Shown piece after piece: positions 36,750 to 43,664 of a stretch of DNA of 64,000 nt. The translations under genes and the position numbers were made by a program. A model generated the notes under the pieces. It was not told the origin of the DNA. It searched no databases and saw only the letters and a program-made list of their open reading frames with translations. This stretch comes from Mycobacterium triplex (GTDB lineage Bacteria > Actinomycetota > Actinomycetes > Mycobacteriales > Mycobacteriaceae), in assembly GCF_000689255.1 (NCBI RefSeq), contig NZ_HG964446.1, positions 3,242,871 to 3,306,870 of the forward strand. Reading direction: 5' to 3'. Position 1 is the first letter of the stretch. Every line of letters starts with the position of its first letter.

Positions 36750-37609
36750 GCGCCCGACCACGGCTTGACCTTGAGGAAGCCGCCGCCGTCGACGCGCAAT
36801 TGCTGTCCGGTGATGTAGCGGGCGGCGTCGGAGGCGAGGAACAGCACGGCCTCGCTGATGTCTTCGGGTTCGACGTAGGGGATTGGCATCGCCTGGACCA
36901 ACGGGAAGATCGGTTCGGCGTCCTCGCGGGTCGGCTCCTTCAAGTCCGGCCGGAACGCTCGATACATCGGGGGGCTGTGCAGCATGTCGGTGTTGACGTT
37001 GGTCGGATGTACCGCGTTCATCCGGATGGAGAACGGGGCCAGTGCCCGAGCGAAGTCGTTAACATAATGTGCCGCAGCGAGTTTCGCGAAGGCATACCCC
37101 GCTCCGCCGGGGCCGCCGTCGATGCCGGTGGTGTTCATCGACGACATGAATGCCGCGTTGGAACCGATCACGATGATCGACGCGCCGGCCTGCAGGTGTT
37201 TGAGGCTCGCGTGGACGAGGTTGAGCACGCCGACCAGGTCCACGTCCACGGCGTCGGCGAACGCCTTCGGCGGCAGACCCGCGGTCAGCGGGCAGATGCC
37301 CGCGTTGGCGACCACGATGTCGAGGTGCCCGAGTTCGGCGACGCCCTCGTCGATCGCGGCGGACAGGGCCACCCGGTCGCGAACGTCGGCGATGGCGGTG
37401 TGGGCGCGCTGCCCCTCTTTTTCGACGAGCCGCGCGGTCTCGTCCAGATCCTCCGGGCGCGCCAGCGGGTATTCGTTCGTGTCGATGTCCGCGCACAGAT
37501 CCACCGCGATGATGTCGGCGCCCTCCGCGGCCAGCATCCGCGCGTGTGACCGTCCCTGGCCCCGCGCGGCGCCGCTGATCACGGCCACCTTGCCCGTTAC
37601 CCTGCCCAT
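36746..37609 (-). CDS. Mycofactocin-type SDR family oxidoreductase, 287 aa
   Basis: Cofactor motif SGAARGQGRSHARMLA, followed by GADIIAVDLC and an insertion of about 25 residues (YPLARPEDLDETARLVEK) before the second strand. That insertion and the GQGRSHA start are hallmarks of the mycofactocin-coupled SDR group, in which NAD(H) is held tightly and electrons leave through mycofactocin. NAG is in VVANAGICPL and the catalytic residues in AGYAFAKLA. It is the first gene of the eight-gene operon, so the pathway may start with oxidation of an alcohol. AAGGGCGGG precedes ATG 37609. Confidence 0.92.
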   Translation of the reverse strand: MGRVTGKVAVISGAARGQGRSHARMLAAEGADIIAVDLCADIDTNEYPLARPEDLDETARLVEKEGQRAHTAIADVRDRVALSAAIDEGVAELGHLDIVVANAGICPLTAGLPPKAFADAVDVDLVGVLNLVHASLKHLQAGASIIVIGSNAAFMSSMNTTGIDGGPGGAGYAFAKLAAAHYVNDFARALAPFSIRMNAVHPTNVNTDMLHSPPMYRAFRPDLKEPTREDAEPIFPLVQAMPIPYVEPEDISEAVLFLASDAARYITGQQLRVDGGGFLKVKPWSGA

Positions 37610-38292
37610 CGCCCGCCCTTCGTTCCGGTGCCTATTGCCGTGCGCATTCGACAGACCCTCGTCGGGGGCTCGTCACACCGGGGATCGGGATCTGACCAAC
37701 GATCGGCTCCATCGCATCTCTTCCACGAAAACCTGCGCGTGGCTGTAGCCGGGCTATCAATATCCCTTAGAGTAACTAGAATATCTAAAATAGCAAGGAC
37801 AGGTCGCGACCGAGGGGTTGGCGTTGTCGACGTACCCGACGCGTCCTCGAAGGGGTGCGAGTAGTCGAGTTGGCGTCGCTGTTCATCAAGGTCGTAGGTC
37901 CCGTCGGCGGGAGCCGCCCTGGCGGCTTCATCCGCGAAGCGACCCGCTCGCGTCCGCCGTCCCGGCGCGCGCTTTTGCTCGAAGGACCGCAACGCGATCC
38001 GGTCGGGTCACTCGGCCCGCCAAAAGCGTTCTGCGATTAGCACTTACACAGCATTTGGGCGGAACTGCGAGCCGTGTTACGCCCCAATCCGATTGGTGTC
38101 GAATTCGGTATCGACACGGTCACAAGCACATATCGATGTGTACGGCGGTATGGCGTAACGGCGCCATTCCACAAATCATGGCACAGTGCGCCTTTGAGAA
38201 TCACGATGGCGAGTCATGCGTTCTCGCCCGGATTCTCGTTCGCTACGGCGAGTAGCGGATGTCGTCGGGGGCGCAACAGGAGGTTGAAGAGT
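37610..38292. other. Intergenic region, promoter of the eight-gene operon
   Basis: About 680 bp. An AT-rich patch at about 37757-37798 (ATCAATATCCC ... AATATCTAAAATAG) is the most likely promoter area of the minus-strand operon. Open frames here lack ribosome-binding sites. A plus-strand stretch near 37852-37990 reads EGVRVVELASLFIKV, reminiscent of the start of type III CoA-transferases, but it degenerates at once. CAGGAGG at 38275-38281 belongs to the ANTAR-like gene. Confidence 0.5.
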
Positions 38293-38580
38293 ATGGCGAA
38301 CTGGGTTCCCGCACAGACTTCGTGCGGACCGAACTCCAGCCGCATTCTCGACACTGCGCGGGGGATCATCATCGGACTTCGCCGGTGCCGTTCGGACACG
38401 GCGTTCGACGAACTGCACACTGCCGCATTGCGTCACAAGGTTCCGGTGTTCGCGATGGCATGGGCGCTCGTCCACCTTGCCGGCGAGGGCGAAAAGACAT
38501 CGAGCTTCATCGAGGCGCAGTCGGCTGCACGCCACGAGTGGGGCCAGTTGTTCAGTGGAGCGGCAGCGCTGAGCTGTTGA
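38293..38580 (+). CDS. ANTAR-domain-like small protein, 95 aa
   Basis: ATG 38293 has AGGAGG nine to ten nt upstream. The core ILDTARGIIIGLRRCRSDTAFDELHTAALRHKVPVFAMAWALV matches the three-helix ANTAR pattern (A-x-G-x-[IL]-[MI] then AF-x-L and a final amphipathic helix), an RNA-binding transcription antitermination domain. No sensor (GAF/receiver) domain is attached, so it would need a partner or act constitutively. Position matches M. tuberculosis Rv1772 (103 aa, from memory). Longer frames upstream lack support. Confidence 0.65.
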   Translation: MANWVPAQTSCGPNSSRILDTARGIIIGLRRCRSDTAFDELHTAALRHKVPVFAMAWALVHLAGEGEKTSSFIEAQSAARHEWGQLFSGAAALSC

Positions 38581-38728
38581 GAAGTGAGCACGAACTTGGC
38601 GCGGCCGGGGTCCCTGGGGGGTACCACGGCCGTGCCAACCCATGCCGGGAATCGGCCGAGCTAACGCCGTAATCGCCCGGCCCCGGCGCCCGTCCGTCGG
38701 CGAGTTTTCACGGCCCCTTCACGCCTCG

Positions 38729-39508
38729 TCAACGAGTCCACGCCGGTGAGTCGGCCGCCGTGCGCAATGCTGCGAGGATGCGCTGTTCCTTTTCCAGGAA
38801 GCGCTCGGTGGGTGCCGGCACCGAGATGGCGACGACGTTGTCTCCCAAGGTCCGTCGCGCGATCGCGGCCGCCGAAATCCCGGGGGTGTGTTCGCCCCGG
38901 TCGAACGCGATGCCCGTCCGCCGGATCTCGGCGGTCTCGCGGCGCAACCGATCGGCCACCGGCGAACTGAACCGGGAGATCACCGCCTCGGCCTCGGCAT
39001 CGCCCAGCGCTGCCAGTGCCGCCTTGCCGTTGGCGGTCACCTCCAGCGGGAACCGGACACCGACCGCCGAGACCGCACGCAGCCGGTGCGACGATTCGAT
39101 CTGGTCGACAAACCACATCCGCTGGCCACGCAACACGGACAGGTCGACCGTTTCACCGTCGGTTGCGCGCGCAACCCGCTCGATGGTCGGCCGGAACATC
39201 GCCGAGACGTGCGGCCCGGCGGCACTGCCAAAACCCAGCAAGCGCTCACCCAGCGAGAAATGGCCCTGCGAATCCACACCGGCCAGCCCGACTTCCACCA
39301 GGCCGACCAGCAGGCGCCGCGCCGTCGATTTGGCCAGCCCGAGGCGCTCACCGAGGTCGACCAACCGCAGCCGTCCCGGCTCGGCGGCGATCTCGTCCAA
39401 TGCGGCGGCGGCACGGCGCAGCACCTGGATGCCTTCGTCGCGATTCGTGGGCGGTGTGGGTTCCCCGAGCGGCACACCTCCACTATAGTGTTCCGCATTA
39501 CGGATCAT
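38729..39508 (-). CDS. IclR-family transcriptional regulator, about 259 aa
   Basis: N-terminal winged helix: VLRRAAAALDEIAAE, then LRLVDLGERLGLAKSTARRLL; the C-terminal effector domain runs from FSLGERLLGFG to the end with TANGKAALAAL. It is divergent from the oxidase/hydrolase pair, like Rv1773c beside Rv1774-Rv1775 (from memory). Start is uncertain: ATG 39508 (and TTG 39511) lies inside an inverted repeat; GTG 39475 would free the operator but its GGAGG is too close. It probably controls the divergent genes and itself. Confidence 0.92.
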   Translation of the reverse strand: MIRNAEHYSGGVPLGEPTPPTNRDEGIQVLRRAAAALDEIAAEPGRLRLVDLGERLGLAKSTARRLLVGLVEVGLAGVDSQGHFSLGERLLGFGSAAGPHVSAMFRPTIERVARATDGETVDLSVLRGQRMWFVDQIESSHRLRAVSAVGVRFPLEVTANGKAALAALGDAEAEAVISRFSSPVADRLRRETAEIRRTGIAFDRGEHTPGISAAAIARRTLGDNVVAISVPAPTERFLEKEQRILAALRTAADSPAWTR

Positions 39509-39521
39509 CAAGAACCGTAAT
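39491..39521. promoter_or_regulatory. Nested dyads between iclR and the oxidase gene, candidate IclR operator
   Basis: TTCCG-N5-CGGAT (39491-39505) is close to the IclR-type palindrome TTCCG-N5-CGGAA. A second dyad, ATTACGG (39497-39503) with CCGTAAT (39515-39521), overlaps it. The pair sits about 20 bp upstream of the oxidase ATG at 39542, where it could block transcription in both directions. Confidence 0.55.
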
Positions 39522-39541
39522 ATGGATCAAAGGAGCTCCAA

Positions 39542-40882
39542 ATGAGTGCGCTACCTGCAGGGCGGCACTTTTTTCGCACCGATGATGGGTATGAAGCCGC
39601 CCGCAGCGGCACCGTATGGAACCTGCGGGTGCCCGGGCGCTACCCGGAGCTGATCATTCAGGCCGTCGATTCCGACGACATCGTCGCCGGGCTGCGCTAC
39701 GCCAAAGCCAACGGCCTCAAGGTCAATATCCGCTCGGGAGGCCATAGTTGGGCGGCCAACCACCTCCGCGACGGGGCCGTGCTGCTCGACGTGAGCCGGA
39801 TCGACCACGCGACGATCGACGCCGAAAAGGGCATTGCCGTCGTCGGCCCCGGCAAGGGCGGCAGCATCCTGATGGGTGAGCTGGAAGCGCAGAATTTCTT
39901 CTTTCCCGCCGGGCACTGCAAGGGCGTGTGCCTCGGCGGATACCTGCTGCAGGGCGGCTACGGCTGGAACAGCCGGGTCTGGGGCCTGGCCTGTGAGAAC
40001 GTCATCGGGCTGGATGTGATCACCGCCGACGGTGAGCAGATCCACTGCGACGCAGACAATCACGCCGACCTGTACTGGGCCGCGCGTGGCGCCGGGCCCG
40101 GCTTCTTCGCCGTGGTCACCTCGTTCTACCTCAAGCTGTATCCTCGCCCCGGCGCCTGCGGCACCAGCGTCTACGTCTATCCGATCGAACTCGCCGACGA
40201 GATCTACACGTGGGCGCGCAACGTCAGCGCTGAGGTGGACCGCCGCGTCGAAATGCAAATCGTGGCGAGCAGAAGCGTCCCGAGCATGAACCTCGAGACC
40301 CCGGCCATCACGTTCGCCTCGCCGGCATTCGCCGACACCGAGAAGGAAGCCGAACAGGCCCTGGCGATCTTCGGAACCGTGCCCGTTGTCGACAAGGCAC
40401 TGGTCAAAATCCCTTACATGCCAACCGATATGCCCACCTGGTATACCGCCGTGATGAGCAACTATCTCTCCGACCACCGCTACGCGGCCGACAACATGTG
40501 GACGTCGGCCTCCGCCGAAGACCTGCTGCCGGGCATTCACGACATCATCGACACGATCCCCGACCACCCGTCGCACTTCCTGTGGCTGAACTGGGGGCCG
40601 TCACCGGCCCGCCCGGACATGGCCTACAGCATCGAAGACGAGGTCTACCTGGCGCTCTACGGCGCCTGGAAGAACGAATCCGACGACGCGAAGTACGGCG
40701 ACTGGGCGCGCTCCAACATGGCCGCGATGTCGCATCTGGCCACCGGCATTCAGCTCGCCGACGAGAACCTCGGTCAGCGTCCGGCGCGATTCGCCAGCGA
40801 CGAAGCCATGGCCCGGCTGGACAAGATACGAGCGGCCTATGACCCGGATGGTCTGTTCAACGCGTGGATGGGACGACTCTGA
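39542..40882 (+). CDS. BBE-like FAD-linked oxidase with bicovalent flavin site, 446 aa
   Basis: PCMH-type FAD domain followed by a substrate domain. The two flavin-attachment residues of the bicovalent subgroup are present: His68 in RSGGHSW and Cys126 in GHCKGV, 58 residues apart. The C-terminus ends with KIRAAYDPDGLFNAW, the berberine-bridge-enzyme tail. Such oxidases oxidise alcohols, phenols or polyketide-like rings with O2 and often raise redox potential by bicovalent FAD. AAAGGAGC precedes the ATG. It overlaps the PhlG-like hydrolase by one base; equals Rv1774 in length and position (from memory). Confidence 0.93.
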   Translation: MSALPAGRHFFRTDDGYEAARSGTVWNLRVPGRYPELIIQAVDSDDIVAGLRYAKANGLKVNIRSGGHSWAANHLRDGAVLLDVSRIDHATIDAEKGIAVVGPGKGGSILMGELEAQNFFFPAGHCKGVCLGGYLLQGGYGWNSRVWGLACENVIGLDVITADGEQIHCDADNHADLYWAARGAGPGFFAVVTSFYLKLYPRPGACGTSVYVYPIELADEIYTWARNVSAEVDRRVEMQIVASRSVPSMNLETPAITFASPAFADTEKEAEQALAIFGTVPVVDKALVKIPYMPTDMPTWYTAVMSNYLSDHRYAADNMWTSASAEDLLPGIHDIIDTIPDHPSHFLWLNWGPSPARPDMAYSIEDEVYLALYGAWKNESDDAKYGDWARSNMAAMSHLATGIQLADENLGQRPARFASDEAMARLDKIRAAYDPDGLFNAWMGRL

Positions 40883-41703
40883 TGGCCGGCGATCTGTACC
40901 TCGGCTACCGCAACGACGACGTGAAAACGCCGTTCGGTAAGTTCTTCAATCCCGAAATGGCGGCGCTGCCAACACATGTCGTTGAGGCGCTGCAGCACGG
41001 CCCGCAAGGCGGGATGGCCTTGCCGACATTCGACGAGGCCGCGACCGTTGCGGAGGCGGGCTACCAGCAGACCGAGAACGGCTACGGAGTTCTCGACGAC
41101 GGGAGCTATCAGGTGTCGGTACGCACCGACATGCCCGGCGTCACGCCGGCGATGTGGTCCTGGTGGTTCGGCTGGCATGGCAGCGACACCCGCCGTTACA
41201 AGCTGTGGCACCCCAGGGCGCATCTGTCGGCGGCCTGGAAGGACGGCTTGCAAGACGATAAAGACGCCGGACTGCAAGGCGCGCGGCGCTACATCGGCCG
41301 CTGGTCGTTGATCAGCGAGTACATCGGTTCGACCATGCTCAACGGCGCAATCCAATTCGTCGAACCCGCGCAGCTGGACTGCCCCCCCGACAGCGACGAT
41401 GCGGTGGCGATCTGCGCGCGGCTGGGCGCCAGTGACGCCCCGGTCGATGTCGGCTGGTTCATCCACCATGTCCGCTCGACACCGACCGGGTCCGAAATGC
41501 GGTCCCGGTTTTGGATGGGCGGCCCGCATATCGCGGTGCGCAACGCTCCAAGTGTGGCCTCAATGGCGGTGCGCCCCATCGCGTCTCGCATACTCGGCGA
41601 CCCGGAGGCCAACGCCCGGAATCTGCTCGTGCACTGCGCGCAGGAGATGAACCATCTGGCCGGCTTCTTACCCGAGCTCTACGGCGCCTTCGGCGACGAG
41701 TAA
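40882..41703 (+). CDS. PhlG-like (DAPG hydrolase family) zinc C-C hydrolase, 273 aa
   Basis: Recognised by the metal site: His114 (WHPRAH), Glu146 (LISEYIG), His251 and Glu255 (VHCAQEM), with spacings of 32, 105 and 4. These mirror PhlG's His129, Glu160, His270, Glu274 (recalled from the family), which binds zinc and hydrolyses the C-acyl bond of 2,4-diacetylphloroglucinol, releasing acetate. The family fold is START-like. TGATG joins it to the oxidase stop, so the two proteins probably act in sequence. The start at 40882 is preferred to ATG 40864 inside the oxidase. Confidence 0.82.
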   Translation: MAGDLYLGYRNDDVKTPFGKFFNPEMAALPTHVVEALQHGPQGGMALPTFDEAATVAEAGYQQTENGYGVLDDGSYQVSVRTDMPGVTPAMWSWWFGWHGSDTRRYKLWHPRAHLSAAWKDGLQDDKDAGLQGARRYIGRWSLISEYIGSTMLNGAIQFVEPAQLDCPPDSDDAVAICARLGASDAPVDVGWFIHHVRSTPTGSEMRSRFWMGGPHIAVRNAPSVASMAVRPIASRILGDPEANARNLLVHCAQEMNHLAGFLPELYGAFGDE

Positions 41704-42252
41704 TCAGCCGGCGTAAGCGGGCGCGACAAAACGCTGCACCAGGTCACGCTCGGCCTCGTCGTCGCCGACGGGCCAGTACATCAGCGACAGCACAACGCGG
41801 ACCACCCATTGCGCGCCGTGCGCATCGCCGTTGGTGAGCCCGGTCAATTCCGTGGCGAACCCGGCCAGCAGCGGTGACGCCGTCAGCCAGGCGATGTCGC
41901 CGGCCCGGACCGGACTGCTCATCAGGTGGTACAGGGGATCGGCCCGGATCAGCTTGAGCGCCACGGTGATCGCGGTGACAACCCGCTCCGGACCGCTCAT
42001 GTTCTCGACGGTCTGCCGCACCGTCTCGATGATGCGCGAGGCCGTGCGGGTGATGACCGCGTCGCGGATCTCGGCCTTGCCGCCGGCATAGCGGTAGATG
42101 GTGGCTCGCGAACAATGGACGCGCTTGGCCAATGCGTCGATGTCGAAGCCATCCGTCCCCTCACGGGTGATCATCTCGGTGGCGGCCGCATAAATGCGCT
42201 CGGTGGCGATTTTGCGGCGATCGCCTCCGACCAACCAGTCGTCGCGCGTCAT
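41704..42252 (-). CDS. TetR-family transcriptional regulator, 182 aa
   Basis: Helix-turn-helix in IDALAKRVHCSRATIYRYAGGKAEIRDAV, a TetR pattern. It is divergent from the P450 gene and its end abuts the PhlG-like gene stop. Equivalent in position and direction to Rv1776c next to cyp144 in M. tuberculosis (from memory). TATCTCA repeats in the divergent spacer are its likely binding site. Confidence 0.92.
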   Translation of the reverse strand: MTRDDWLVGGDRRKIATERIYAAATEMITREGTDGFDIDALAKRVHCSRATIYRYAGGKAEIRDAVITRTASRIIETVRQTVENMSGPERVVTAITVALKLIRADPLYHLMSSPVRAGDIAWLTASPLLAGFATELTGLTNGDAHGAQWVVRVVLSLMYWPVGDDEAERDLVQRFVAPAYAG

Positions 42253-42290
42253 CGGCCACCACCCTTGGAAGCGAGAAACTGGAACGGCGC

Positions 42291-42327
42291 TATCTCAGGG
42301 TGAGACAATACTCGCCAGTTATCTCAC
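42291..42327. promoter_or_regulatory. TATCTCA/TGAGA repeats, candidate TetR operator upstream of the P450
   Basis: TATCTCA at 42291-42297, TGAGACAATA at 42301-42310 (a dyad with the first, GGG between), and TATCTCAC at 42320-42327, which pairs with GTGAGA (42300-42305). Three copies of one half-site within 37 bp, in the spacer of the divergent TetR/P450 genes. Confidence 0.6.
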
Positions 42328-42413
42328 GGTCGTCGCAGGTCCGAAATCCCCGATGAGACGGTTCGGCCGGCATCACCCGGAAGCCGTGTTCAATTTTCCG
42401 CATCGCCGTTGAC

Positions 42414-43658
42414 GTGTGGATATCCGTTGCTCACGCTGAACCCGTGACCGTCATAGCCCAGGCCGACACGTTCTTCGGCGCCGAATCTCTGCAGGATCCC
42501 TACCCGCTGTACGAGCGGATGCGCGCGGAGGGGGCGGTGCACCGCATCGCCGGCTCGGAGTTCTATGCCGTCTGCGGCTGGGACGCCGTCAACGACGTCA
42601 TCGCCCGGCCCGAGGACTTCTCGTCGAACCTGACCGCCACCATGACCTACACCGGCGGGGGCGCCGTCAGGCCATTCGAGATGGATGCGCTCGACGGACC
42701 AACGCACGTGCTCGCGACCGCCGACGACCCCGCCCACGCCGTGCACCGCAAGCTGGTGGTGCGCCAGTTGGCGTCGAGGCGGATCCGCGCGATCGAACAA
42801 TTCGCCACCGACACCGCGGGGCGGTTGTGGCACCAGGGGCTGCGCGACGGACGCATCGAATGGATGGACGCCATGGCCAACCGGCTGCCGATGATGGTGG
42901 TGGCCGAGCTGATCGGGGTGCCAACCGCCGACGCCGCACAGTTGATGAAATGGGGCTACGCCGCCACCCAAACGGTCGAAGGGCTGGTCGGCGAGGAACA
43001 GCTGGCCGCCGCGGGTGTCGCGGTGATGGAACTCGGCGGTTACATCAACGAACAGTTCGGGCTCGCCGCCGCCGATCCCCAGGACAATCTGCTGGGCGAG
43101 CTCGCGGTGGCCTGCGCGTCGGGCAAGCTGGACAGCGTCGGCGCCCAGGTGATGATGGTGATTCTGTTCGCCGCCGGGGGAGAGTCGACGGCATCGCTGC
43201 TGGGCAGCGCGGCCTGGATACTCGCGAACCGTCTTGACATCCAGCAGCAGGTGCGCGAAAACCCTTCGCTGCTACCGGCATTCATCGAGGAGACGCTGCG
43301 TTACGAGCCACCCTTCCGGGGCCACTACCGGCACGTGCGCAACGACACCGTGCTGGCCGGCGTCGAGCTGCCCGCCGGCTCGCACCTGTTGCTGTTGTGG
43401 GGCGCGGCCAACCGCGACCCGGCCCATTTCGAGAGACCCGGCGAGTTCCTGCTCGATCGCGCCGAAGCCAAGGGACACATCAGTTTTGGCAAGGGGGCAC
43501 ACTTCTGTGTCGGGGCGGCGCTGGCCCGCCTGGAAGCCACCATCGTATTGCGCCTGCTGCTGGAACGGACCACGACGATCGAGCAGGCCGACGTGGGGCG
43601 GTGGCTGCCCAGCCTGCTGGTGCGCCGTCTCGAACGACTCGAGCTGGCCGTCAGCTGA
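42414..43658 (+). CDS. cyp144: Cytochrome P450, CYP144-like, 414 aa
   Basis: I-helix FAAGGESTAS, K-helix EETLRYEP, heme loop FGKGAHFCVGAALARLE with the axial Cys near residue 365. Neighbours (divergent TetR, DUF4407 protein downstream) match cyp144 in M. tuberculosis (from memory), where the start is known to vary. Here GTG 42414 and GTG 42444 (VTVIAQADT) are both possible. No ferredoxin is adjacent. Endogenous substrate of CYP144 is not known to me. Confidence 0.9.
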   Translation: MWISVAHAEPVTVIAQADTFFGAESLQDPYPLYERMRAEGAVHRIAGSEFYAVCGWDAVNDVIARPEDFSSNLTATMTYTGGGAVRPFEMDALDGPTHVLATADDPAHAVHRKLVVRQLASRRIRAIEQFATDTAGRLWHQGLRDGRIEWMDAMANRLPMMVVAELIGVPTADAAQLMKWGYAATQTVEGLVGEEQLAAAGVAVMELGGYINEQFGLAAADPQDNLLGELAVACASGKLDSVGAQVMMVILFAAGGESTASLLGSAAWILANRLDIQQQVRENPSLLPAFIEETLRYEPPFRGHYRHVRNDTVLAGVELPAGSHLLLLWGAANRDPAHFERPGEFLLDRAEAKGHISFGKGAHFCVGAALARLEATIVLRLLLERTTTIEQADVGRWLPSLLVRRLERLELAVS

Positions 43659-43664
43659 CCGCGG

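Noticed and set aside
37597..37992. 131-codon minus-strand frame upstream of the operon
   Set aside because: Overlaps the start of the mycofactocin SDR, has no ribosome-binding site and no family features.
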